Part shown: piece after piece, positions 9,011 to 16,623 of the stretch | How the letters are laid out: every line of letters starts with the position of its first letter | Position numbering within the stretch: the first letter of the stretch is position 1 | Assembly (NCBI RefSeq): GCF_003864295.1 | Contig: NZ_BDQK01000002.1 | Coordinates: forward strand, 45,298-109,297 | Source: Aphanothece sacrum FPU1 | GTDB taxonomy: Bacteria; Cyanobacteriota; Cyanobacteriia; Cyanobacteriales; Microcystaceae | Length of the DNA stretch: 64,000 nucleotides | Reading direction: 5' to 3' | Made by a program: the position numbers and the translations under genes | The notes under the pieces: model-generated | The model's input: the letters and a program-made list of their open reading frames with translations, nothing else | Database searches by the model: none | What the model was told of the DNA's origin: nothing

Positions 9011-9391
9011 CTATTTCTTAAGCTTACTTAAGCATTTTTTCATTAAAGATTTGAGCAAGTAATTAATCTGAGTTCGGTGTTAGGAGTTGAGAGTTAGGAG
9101 TTATAATTTTTCCAAGGTATATAATAAGGGTTGCCAGACTCCTAATGTTGACAACTTGTCCAGCAAAATCATTATGTAGAACTCAGGTTAATTTGGCTAA
9201 ATTAATGGATGTATATTATAACATGATTAGGTCAAGTATAAATTAAATAATTTTTGTCGCGAAAAATTTGACGGTTGAGCATCTTTAGGATTAAGATCTT
9301 TTCATTAATAGTTCTTAAGCCAACAATAGGAATCACATAGAGCTTAAGCATATTTCTAGAGTTTAGTCAATTCCAACCAGCAGAATTTATT
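9011..9391. other. Intergenic region upstream of egtD
   Basis: 380 AT-rich bases. A direct repeat GTTAGGAGTT occurs at 9079-9088 and 9093-9102. No ORF or structured RNA recognised. It should hold the egtD promoter. Confidence 0.4.
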
Positions 9392-10399
9392 ATGTTAGTG
9401 CAAGCTCAAAAAGAATCGTTAAAAGTTAACGATTTAACTATCCTTGAAGTCTCCGCAAATACCTTAGAAAAAGTAGGACAAGATGTTATAGAGGGATTAA
9501 CTAAAACTCCAAAAAGTTTACCAGCAAAGTATTTTTATGATCAACGTGGTTCTGAAATATTTGAAGCAATTTGTCAACTACCTGAATATTACCCTACTCG
9601 AACCGAGGCTTTGATTTTATGTCAATATGCTGAAGAAATTGCTCAGATTACAGGCACTTGTGAACTGATAGAATTAGGGAGTGGTAGTTCTACTAAAACT
9701 CGTCTATTATTAGACGCTTATCAAGCTCAGAAAAAATTTTGTAAATATGTGCCAATAGATGTTAGTGAAACTATTCTCAAAGAGAGTGCTATTCAATTAC
9801 AAAAGGACTATCCTGCTTTATATATTCAAGAATTAGTGGGAACTTATGAACAAGCATTAGCTCAGTTTACTCCAACTATTTGGCCAGCCAGAATGATTTT
9901 TTTCTTAGGTAGTTCTCTAGGAAATTTTAACCCGTCCCAATGTGATTATTTGTTAAATCAAATTACTGGGGTACTCGAACCTGGGGATTACTTTTTATTA
10001 GGTATTGATTTACAAAAACCTCAAGATATTTTAGAAGCGGCTTATAATGATTCTCAAGGGGTAACGGCTGCTTTTAACTTAAATATGTTATCCCATTTAA
10101 ACTGGCGTTTTGGAGCAAATTTTGATACTCATTTCTTTACTCACGAAGCTATTTATAATCAAGAAAAATCTCAGATTGAGATGTATTTAACTTGTCAAAG
10201 TAGCCAAATTGTGCATCTAGAAAACCTAGATTTAACAGTCACCTTTAAAACTGGAGAAAGTATGCTAACAGAAATTTCTCGTAAGTTTGACTTAGAACTG
10301 ATGGAAAAAGACTTAGAATTAAAGGGATTGAAAACCATTAAAATCTTTACTGATCCTCAAAATTGGTTTGGTTTAATTCTTTGTCGCAAATCAAGCTGA
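9392..10399 (+). CDS. egtD: L-histidine N-alpha-methyltransferase
   Basis: 335 aa, normal length. EgtD trimethylates histidine with SAM to hercynine, the first step of ergothioneine synthesis. Key parts seen are PAKYFYDQRGSEIFEAICQLPEYYPTR near residue 45, the SAM-binding ELGSGSSTKTRLLL (~95), and FFLGSSLGNF (~170), all EgtD hallmarks. An OvoA/EgtB-type iron sulfoxide synthase follows 3.3 kb downstream on the same strand, now separated by a cell-wall gene and an IscB element; without the element the spacing would be about 1.7 kb. Confidence 0.93.
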   Translation: MLVQAQKESLKVNDLTILEVSANTLEKVGQDVIEGLTKTPKSLPAKYFYDQRGSEIFEAICQLPEYYPTRTEALILCQYAEEIAQITGTCELIELGSGSSTKTRLLLDAYQAQKKFCKYVPIDVSETILKESAIQLQKDYPALYIQELVGTYEQALAQFTPTIWPARMIFFLGSSLGNFNPSQCDYLLNQITGVLEPGDYFLLGIDLQKPQDILEAAYNDSQGVTAAFNLNMLSHLNWRFGANFDTHFFTHEAIYNQEKSQIEMYLTCQSSQIVHLENLDLTVTFKTGESMLTEISRKFDLELMEKDLELKGLKTIKIFTDPQNWFGLILCRKSS

Positions 10400-10453
10400 T
10401 GTTACAATAAGCTAATACTGATAGCAATTTCTTGTAAATTGGAGTTGAAAAGT

Positions 10454-10927
10454 ATGAATATCACCCAAAATTGTCTCGATCTGATCAAAAAATGGGAAGG
10501 ATTTCGTGCCAACGCTTATTTAGATCCGGTAAATATTTCTACTATTGGTTATGGAACAATTCGTTATCCTAATGGGCAAAAAGTCCAGATGGGAGATATT
10601 ATTTCGGAACCGGAAGCGGAGGCTCTAATGAAGTTAGAGGCTGATGAATTTGCCGAAATAGTAAGTAAAGCGGTAACGGTAGCACTCAATCAAAATCAAT
10701 TTGATGGTTTAGTTTGTTTTTGCTACAACGTAGGAGCAGGGGCATTTCAAGAAAGTACCTTACTCAAGAAACTTAACGCTCAAGATTATACGGGAGCGGC
10801 AGAGCAATTTTTAGTCTGGAATAAAGGAACTATTAACGGTCGAAAAGTTGTTCTCGAAGGATTAACTAATCGGCGCAAAGGTCAACAACCCACCGTTAAT
10901 CGGAGTACCGATGTAACGGGGGCTTGA
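10454..10927 (+). CDS. GH24 lysozyme, N-terminal part of an interrupted gene
   Basis: 157 aa from ATG 10454, which has GGAG nine bases upstream (a TTG at 10439 is less likely). Residues ~1-142 are a T4-lysozyme-type GH24 muramidase with catalytic Glu15 in KKWEGF, Asp24 in AYLDPVN and Thr30 in STIGYGT. GH24 enzymes cut the MurNAc-GlcNAc bond of peptidoglycan. After GLTNRRK the frame enters the inserted IscB element and ends with about 15 foreign residues (GQQPTVNRSTDVTGA). The lysozyme domain itself is complete, so it may still work alone. The rest of the ancestral protein is at 12,475-13,604. No signal peptide is visible. Confidence 0.88.
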   Translation: MNITQNCLDLIKKWEGFRANAYLDPVNISTIGYGTIRYPNGQKVQMGDIISEPEAEALMKLEADEFAEIVSKAVTVALNQNQFDGLVCFCYNVGAGAFQESTLLKKLNAQDYTGAAEQFLVWNKGTINGRKVVLEGLTNRRKGQQPTVNRSTDVTGA

Positions 10928-11124
10928 AATATAGCCTAAGTTGACCAGACTAAGTATCTAGTATACTACGTTATTTTTGTCACGACACCTTGCGGATGCG
11001 AAGCTAGTCCCCTGCTCTGTCATTAGTAATTAAACATCTTTAAAGGGTTAAGGAAGTGTTACTAATTTAAAAAGCTTAAATAACATTGTCGAAGCTAACT
11101 TTACCCAGTAATGGAGAGGCAGTA
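10881..11124 (+). ncRNA. HEARO / omega-RNA of IscB
   Basis: The ~244 bases from the left element end to the iscB start contain no ORF but have strong structure: hairpin 10893-10919, then GTCACGACACC...GGATGCGAAGC, and a 3' segment ending GTCGAAGCTAAC...GGAGAGGCAGTA directly at the iscB ATG, the position and style of HEARO RNAs. The guide would be the ~16 bases just left of 10881, in the lysozyme gene. Boundaries are inferred; a covariance search with the HEARO model would decide. Confidence 0.75.
10893..10919 (+). repeat. Left-end hairpin of the IscB element
   Basis: Stem CCGTTA+ATCGG pairs with CCGAT+(G)+TAACGG around an AGTA loop. The same core recurs at 12422-12455 with compensating outer arms. 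Confidence 0.8.
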
Positions 11125-12402
11125 ATGTCAAATTATGTGTTAGTAATTGATTCAAACAAACAACCATTAAACCCTTGTCATCCGTCAGTAGCCAGAAAAC
11201 TATTAAAAAGTAAAAATGCAGCAATATTTAGACAATATCCTTTTACTATTGTCTTAAAAAAAGAAATTCTCGATGTTGTAATTGAACCAATAGAAATTAA
11301 AATAGATCCTGGTTCTCAAACAACTGGTATTGCTTTAGTTCAAGGGGATAAAGTTATATTTGGTGCTGAACTTTCTCATCGTGGTTCAACTATTAAAGAT
11401 AGTTTAGAATCAAGGAGATCATTACGTCGCGGTCGTCGTAGTCGTAAAACTCGTTATCGTCAAGCTAGATTTCTTAATAGAAAAAAACCTTCATGTTGGT
11501 TAGCTCCTTCCTTACAACATAGAGTAGATACTACTTTAACTTGGATTAAAAAACTAATTAAGTTCGCTCCTATTGTTGGTATTTCTCAAGAATTGGTAAG
11601 ATTTGACTTACAACAATTAGAAAATCCTGAAATATCAGGAGTAGAATATCAACAAGGTGAATTAGTTGGTTACGAGGTAAGAGAGTATTTATTAAACAAA
11701 TGGGACAGAAAATGTTCTTATTGTTCAATAGAAAATGTCCCTTTACAAGTTGAACACATTCATCCTAAAGCCAAAGGAGGTACAAATAGAATAAGTAATT
11801 TATGTTTAGCTTGTGAATCATGTAATCTCAAAAAAGGAACTAAAGATATTAATGTATTTTTAGCTAAAAAACCTGATGTTTTAAAGCGTATTTTATCACA
11901 AGCGAAACGTCCCTTAAAAGATGCTGCTGCTGTTAATTCTACCAGATGGACATTATTTAATGCTTTAAAAAACACAGGTTTACCCATAACTACAGGATCA
12001 GGAGGTAAAACTAAATTTAATAGAACACGATTAAATTTACCAAAACAACACTGGATTGATGCAGCTTGTGTAGGAATAGTTGATACTTTAAAAGTGTTAA
12101 CTAATAAACCATTATTAATTAAAGCAACAGGTCATGGAACTAGACAATCTTGCAGAACCGATAAATATGGTTTTCCTTCTAGATATGTTCCTAGATTCAA
12201 ATTCATTAAAGGTTTTCAAACAGGAGATATCGTAAAAGCTGTTGTAACTAAAGGTAAAAAAATAGGGACTTATGTTGGTCGTGTTGCTGTCCGATCAATA
12301 GGTAGTTTTAATATATCTAGTCCTAATGGATTAATCCAAGGTATTAGTTATAAAAACTGTACGCATATTCACAAAAAGGATGGTTATTCTTATGCGACAT
12401 AG
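11125..12402 (+). CDS. iscB: RNA-guided endonuclease IscB
   Basis: 425 aa from ATG 11125, which follows GGAGAGG by about 6 bases. Domain order is canonical: PLMP domain (QPLNPCHPSVARKLLKSKNAAI), RuvC-I (IKIDPGSQTTGIAL, catalytic Asp), Arg-rich bridge helix (SRRSLRRGRRSRKTRYR), RuvC-II (ISQELVRFD, Glu), HNH (CSYC...VEHIHPKAKGG...CESCN, with zinc-type Cys pairs), RuvC-III (HWIDAACVG, Asp), and a C-terminal TAM-interacting region. IscB is the ancestor of Cas9 and uses omega-RNA to nick or cut target DNA, helping the element persist. All catalytic residues are present, so it is probably active. Encoded inside a cell-wall gene. Confidence 0.93.
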   Translation: MSNYVLVIDSNKQPLNPCHPSVARKLLKSKNAAIFRQYPFTIVLKKEILDVVIEPIEIKIDPGSQTTGIALVQGDKVIFGAELSHRGSTIKDSLESRRSLRRGRRSRKTRYRQARFLNRKKPSCWLAPSLQHRVDTTLTWIKKLIKFAPIVGISQELVRFDLQQLENPEISGVEYQQGELVGYEVREYLLNKWDRKCSYCSIENVPLQVEHIHPKAKGGTNRISNLCLACESCNLKKGTKDINVFLAKKPDVLKRILSQAKRPLKDAAAVNSTRWTLFNALKNTGLPITTGSGGKTKFNRTRLNLPKQHWIDAACVGIVDTLKVLTNKPLLIKATGHGTRQSCRTDKYGFPSRYVPRFKFIKGFQTGDIVKAVVTKGKKIGTYVGRVAVRSIGSFNISSPNGLIQGISYKNCTHIHKKDGYSYAT

Positions 12403-12421
12403 ACCTTGCCCCTCATTTCCT

Positions 12422-12455
12422 CTCATCGCTAATCGGAGTACCGATGTAGCGAGAG
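12422..12455 (+). repeat. Right-end hairpin of the IscB element
   Basis: CTC+TCGCTA+ATCGG pairs with CCGAT+(G)+TAGCGA+GAG around AGTA. It covaries with the left-end hairpin and lies 19 bases inside the right junction, as expected for IS200/IS605 subterminal palindromes. Confidence 0.8.
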
Positions 12456-12602
12456 TCTCCATGAGGGCGGAAAGATGAAAAAACATTATTTGAAAAAACT
12501 GGAAGTGGAGGAACTCCTCTAGAAAAAGCGGAAGCTTCCCCTGAAAATGAAGTAACTTGGCTGGAGGGTTATCGAGACAGCACGGAAGATAATACTATTA
12601 TC

Positions 12603-13604
12603 GTGGCTCGTAAGGGTTCAGATGTGGTGGAGATTTTAACCATAGAAAGCCCCGAAAAAGAAGATTTAATTACCGTTCTACGCCAATATCCTAACGCTAA
12701 AAATTTCCTCCTCGCCCCCCCTGGAAAGGCAGTTCCTTCGGGAGAGCGACTCCTCATCCAAAAGAGAGCAACCGCTACCATCACAAAAGTTGATGGGCCT
12801 CCTACTTTGGATAATCCTCTCTTAATCATTGGGATGGGGGCCGAAGATGATACACCCCCTAGTCTTAATCAGGATATTGAGGAACTACAAACCCGTCTGA
12901 AAGCTTTGGGGTATTATCAAGGAGAAATTGATGCAAACTTCGGTTTTAATACTGATCTAGCTGTTAAAGCTTTCCAAGCTAAGGAGTTTGGAGAAAGTGA
13001 AGCGGACGGCAAAGTAGGCCGGAAAACTTGGGACAAACTCTGGGGGAAAGATAGACCAGAAACTACCATCACTGCTTCCTCTTCTCCTGCTATTCGTGGG
13101 AAAAATTATCTTAAATTAAACAAGACCAGCAAAAAAGATGAGTTCGGATGCTTTGTTCTCAAAATGGAATACTTTAAAGATGGTAATCTGAAAGATTCTA
13201 TGAGCGTATGTTCTGGTACTCGTGGCGCACAGTTTTTCAAAACGGGGCCTAATAGCGTACCCAAAAGCTTTCAACCTCTACCCGAAGGAAAATGGCGCAT
13301 CGAGAACATTAAATGGGCAGGAGGGCCGCAACACAAGGATGATTACTCAGGAAAATTTGTATTCCCTGATCCTGGAGTTGGGCCTGTTTCGACTCCACTA
13401 ACCTATGTGAGTCCCGGTTTCACAAGGCGAAGTGCGATCGAAATTCATATTGACTGGAATCGTCGCCCAAAATCGCCAGGAACTGCTGGTTGTGTGGGAC
13501 TATATAATATTGCCGATTATCAACGATTTGTCCGTTGGTTAAGGGAGACAGACCCACGAGACTTCTATGTTGATTGGGGTTTAGGTACTTGTCCAAAACC
13601 TTAG
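12603..13604 (+). CDS. Peptidoglycan-binding / YkuD-like domain protein, C-terminal part of the interrupted gene
   Basis: 333 aa from GTG 12603, but the same frame is open back to 12465 and continues the lysozyme gene once the IscB element is removed, so this is the 3' part of a ~520-codon ancestral gene. Residues ~90-150 are a PG_binding_1 domain (IEELQTRLKALGYYQGEIDANFG...VGRKTWDKLW). Residues ~165-333 resemble an L,D-transpeptidase-like fold with EIHIDWNRRPKS then GTAGCVGLYN, echoing the H...[S/T]xGC motif. The full protein would cut glycan, bind wall and act on peptide or crosslinks. Whether this fragment is expressed without its native start is doubtful. Confidence 0.7.
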   Translation: MARKGSDVVEILTIESPEKEDLITVLRQYPNAKNFLLAPPGKAVPSGERLLIQKRATATITKVDGPPTLDNPLLIIGMGAEDDTPPSLNQDIEELQTRLKALGYYQGEIDANFGFNTDLAVKAFQAKEFGESEADGKVGRKTWDKLWGKDRPETTITASSSPAIRGKNYLKLNKTSKKDEFGCFVLKMEYFKDGNLKDSMSVCSGTRGAQFFKTGPNSVPKSFQPLPEGKWRIENIKWAGGPQHKDDYSGKFVFPDPGVGPVSTPLTYVSPGFTRRSAIEIHIDWNRRPKSPGTAGCVGLYNIADYQRFVRWLRETDPRDFYVDWGLGTCPKP

Positions 13605-13672
13605 AATTGGGCAACCTAAGCTTTGCGGTTTAAATGCACAACAGCTTAATCCTAATTCACGCGCATTAGACT

Positions 13673-15040
13673 ATGAATAATTTTAAATCTCACCCTCCCA
13701 TTGAACTTAATAATTGTAGTAAAGAAACCATCCTTAATTACTTTGAAAATGCTTGGAAATTAGAAGATATTCTGATGCAAAGTATTATTGAAGAAAAGAC
13801 ATTTTATGTTAATCCCGATGATTTAAGGAATCCTCTAATTTTTTATTTAGGTCATTGTCCTGCATTCTATATTAACAAATTATTTCAGGTTAATCTATTA
13901 GAAAAATCTTTAAATTCAAATTATGAAATCTTATTTGGATTTGGAGTAGACCCGGAAACACCGGATGAATTAAAGGCTGCTATTGCTGATATTAAATGGC
14001 CCGAAGTTTCTCAGGTTTGGGAATATCGTAACCAAGCATATCAAATCATTTTAGAGTTTATTAAAAATGCCCTGTTTACTTTTCCTATTAGGCAAAATGA
14101 TCCTCTTTGGGCGTTAATAATGGGTATGGAACATCAGCGTATTCATATTGAAACTTCTTCTATGTTAATTAGACAACTTCCTGTTGAGAAAGTTGAACGC
14201 CCCCAAGGTTGGGAATATGCCCCTTCTCACAGTAAGATTTCTCATAATGAAATGATTGAAGTTTCTGGGGGAATAGTTGACATTGGTAAACCTGAAGATT
14301 CTCCTATTTATGGTTGGGATAATGAATACGGTTATCGTCAAGTTGAAGTTAATATTTTTCTGGTTAGTAAGTATATGATAACCAATGGAGAATTTAAAGA
14401 ATTTGTTGATAATGGTGGTTACGAAAATAAAGCTTACTGGGATGATGAATCTTGGCAATGGAAGAATCATTATCAAGTCAAATATCCTAAATTTTGGTTA
14501 GTTGATAATCAGGGTAATTATCAATATCGAGCTATGTTTGATGTGATGGAATTACCTTTAGATTGGCCCGTAGAAGTTAATCATTATGAAGCAATGGCCT
14601 ATTGTCGCGCTCAAAATCAACCAACCCGTTTAATGAGTGAAGCTGAGTATAATTTAGCAACTTATGGAAGTCATAAAAATGATAATTATGATCCGAAAAA
14701 AGATAATTTTGATAATTACAATCTTAATTTAAAATTTGGCTCACCTAGTCCAGTAGGAATGTTAGAAACAGCAAAAAATAGCTTTGGAATTTATGATTTG
14801 CGGGGGAATGTTTGGGAGTGGTTAGAGGATGATTTTAATCCATTACCAGGATTTAAAGCTCATTTTCTCTATGAAGATAATTCTACTCCCTTTTTTAATA
14901 GCCAACATAAAATGATGTTAGGGGGATGTTGGATAACGAATGGAACAGAAGTGTTACAATATTACCGCAATTGGTTCCGTTCCAATTTTTATCAACACGC
15001 TGGTTTTAGAATTGTTAAAGATGTTAAAAAACTGTTTTAA
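13673..15040 (+). CDS. OvoA/EgtB-type iron sulfoxide synthase
   Basis: 455 aa. The N-terminal DinB-like half (~15-185) has FYLGHCPAFYINKL, LFGFGVDPETPDEL, and MEHQRIHIETSSMLIRQLP, giving the three-His iron site; the C-terminal FGE-sulfatase half (~200-450) has YGWDNEYG, GGYEN..W, and GNVWEW...HAGFRIV. This is the OvoA N-terminal pattern (5-histidylcysteine sulfoxide synthase) but the OvoA C-terminal methyltransferase is absent. Next to egtD it most likely acts on hercynine and cysteine for ergothioneine. An OvoA-derived cyanobacterial ergothioneine enzyme has been described, which fits; the substrate here is not proven. Confidence 0.85.
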   Translation: MNNFKSHPPIELNNCSKETILNYFENAWKLEDILMQSIIEEKTFYVNPDDLRNPLIFYLGHCPAFYINKLFQVNLLEKSLNSNYEILFGFGVDPETPDELKAAIADIKWPEVSQVWEYRNQAYQIILEFIKNALFTFPIRQNDPLWALIMGMEHQRIHIETSSMLIRQLPVEKVERPQGWEYAPSHSKISHNEMIEVSGGIVDIGKPEDSPIYGWDNEYGYRQVEVNIFLVSKYMITNGEFKEFVDNGGYENKAYWDDESWQWKNHYQVKYPKFWLVDNQGNYQYRAMFDVMELPLDWPVEVNHYEAMAYCRAQNQPTRLMSEAEYNLATYGSHKNDNYDPKKDNFDNYNLNLKFGSPSPVGMLETAKNSFGIYDLRGNVWEWLEDDFNPLPGFKAHFLYEDNSTPFFNSQHKMMLGGCWITNGTEVLQYYRNWFRSNFYQHAGFRIVKDVKKLF

Positions 15041-15129
15041 TACCGTGAGGTATTTTGTTACTCTAGAGTTAGGGAAAACATTAATAATCAAATCAAATTC
15101 ACCTGCGACCCAAGAGGAGATTTCTGTAA

Positions 15130-16113
15130 ATGGCTTCGACTGACTTTAAAGATTACTATGCCCTATTAGGAGTGAGTAAAAGTGCTACTGTGGAGGAAAT
15201 TAAAAAAGCCTTCCGCAAATTAGCCGTTAAACATCACCCAGACAGAAACCCTGGAGACAAAGCAGCCGAAGAACGTTTTAAAGAAATTAGTGAAGCTTAC
15301 GAGGTGCTGTCAGATAAGGAAAAACGCCAAAAATATGACCAATTTGGCCAATATTGGAAACAAGCTGGCGCAGGTGCAACAGGAGGATGGCCTCAAGGCA
15401 ATGGGGGCGTAAATGTGGGGGATTTTGATTTTAGTCAATATGGTAATTTTGACGAATTTATCAATGAATTATTAGGCCGTTTCTCTACTCCTGGAGGCCC
15501 CAGAGGAGGAAATTATACTTATCGCACTAATACGGGCAACCCTGGTTATGGAGAAGGTTTTGCCCAACAACCTTCAGGGGGCGACCAAACGGCTAACCTG
15601 CGTTTAAGCTTGTTAGAAGCGTTTCGCGGAGTACAAAAAAGGCTGAATTTAGGTAATGAAATCATCGATGTTCGTATTCCTGCCGGGGCAAAAACGGGCA
15701 GTAAAGTGCGTATAAAAGGAAAAGGGAGTGCTAACCCCTATAATCAACAACGGGGGGATTTATACCTCAATATTGAACTTGAACCCCATTCATTTTTCCA
15801 GTTTGAGGATGATAATTTGGTTTGTGAGGTTCCTATTACTCCTGATGAGGCGGTATTAGGGGCATCTATAGAGGTTCCTACCCCTGATGGACAGGTGACG
15901 GTTAAGGTTCCTCCTGGTATTCGTTCGGGGCAAACTTTACGGTTACGGGGGAAAGGTTGGGTTCATCCCAAGGATGGACGAGGGGATCAATTAGTTAAAA
16001 TTGTGATAGATACGCCTCAAAGTTTAACTCAAGCAGAACGGGAATATTACGAGAAAATTCGTGATATTCGCACTTATAATCCCCGTAATCACTTACAACG
16101 GATTAGTCTCTGA
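15130..16113 (+). CDS. DnaJ-class co-chaperone (CbpA type)
   Basis: 327 aa. J domain at ~5-72 with the HPD motif ([10 protein letters not shown]), a Gly-rich linker (~75-150), then two DnaJ C-terminal substrate-binding domains (~155-320). The Cys-rich zinc finger of DnaJ is missing, so this is a CbpA/type II protein that stimulates DnaK ATPase. AAGAGGAGA lies about 10 bases before the ATG. Cytosolic. It follows the sulfoxide synthase by 90 bases but functional linkage is not evident. Confidence 0.92.
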   Translation: MASTDFKDYYALLGVSKSATVEEIKKAFRKLAVKHHPDRNPGDKAAEERFKEISEAYEVLSDKEKRQKYDQFGQYWKQAGAGATGGWPQGNGGVNVGDFDFSQYGNFDEFINELLGRFSTPGGPRGGNYTYRTNTGNPGYGEGFAQQPSGGDQTANLRLSLLEAFRGVQKRLNLGNEIIDVRIPAGAKTGSKVRIKGKGSANPYNQQRGDLYLNIELEPHSFFQFEDDNLVCEVPITPDEAVLGASIEVPTPDGQVTVKVPPGIRSGQTLRLRGKGWVHPKDGRGDQLVKIVIDTPQSLTQAEREYYEKIRDIRTYNPRNHLQRISL

Positions 16114-16623
16114 TATCCTGATGATGCTAATTACTATTGCAATATATAAAGTAATAGGAATTAGATTCATACTAGTAAAATAATTGGCAAAGGTTTGTTA
16201 AATAAAATTCTACGAGATGCCGAATTAACTAAAGAAGATTTGATCAAACTTTTAGAATAAATATATACCAATGCTATTTGATTTGTCAGAAAATGGGGTT
16301 CTACGGGACAAACTATGCTAAACTAATAATTAATAAAAGGCTAAAGCCTTATCCTATAGAAACAAAGTCCATCTTCGTGAACTAAATTATAGGTGTGGAA
16401 CGCCACCTCTTGCCTGTTTTGTATAGCTTAACTATGAACGAGTTAAAGTCTATTATTTGTGATAATTTAGCATAACTTGTCCGGTAGAACCATTCTACAA
16501 ACAACGGAAATTAGTCTTAGGTTCATAGTAATTATGTACAGATAAAACTTCTAGTAAGAATATTTCGATCAAGTGATTGTGTTACCTTAGTCAATAGTTT
16601 TGCTGACTAAGGCTTAGGCGTTT
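16114..16623. other. Intergenic region with a possible gene remnant
   Basis: 510 AT-rich bases. A frame at 16165-16260 reads ...GKGLLNKILRDAELTKEDLIKLLE then stop, with protein-like composition but no start, so it may be the tail of a decayed gene. A small palindrome AAGGCT-AA-AGCCTT is at 16337-16350. The tamB promoter should be near the right end. Confidence 0.4.

Larger units (their letters stand above)
10881..12474 (+). mobile_element. IscB/HEARO element (non-autonomous, IS200/IS605-like ends)
   Basis: A 1,594-base insertion, bounds uncertain by the shared AAAG (10877-10880 and 12471-12474). Joining 10880 to 12475 restores one open frame through ...NRRKDEKTLFEK..., exactly what a GH24 C-terminus should read. 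Both ends carry related imperfect hairpins with the same ATCGG-AGTA-CCGAT core but different, still paired, outer arms (CCGTTA/TAACGG left; TCGCTA/TAGCGA right). The right flank begins ATGAAA: HEARO elements are reported to insert just 5' of ATGA or GTGA. It carries the RNA and iscB but no TnpA. Confidence 0.85.

Noticed and set aside
11760..11987. Minus-strand frame inside iscB
   Set aside because: Shadow of the iscB HNH region; iscB has complete motifs.
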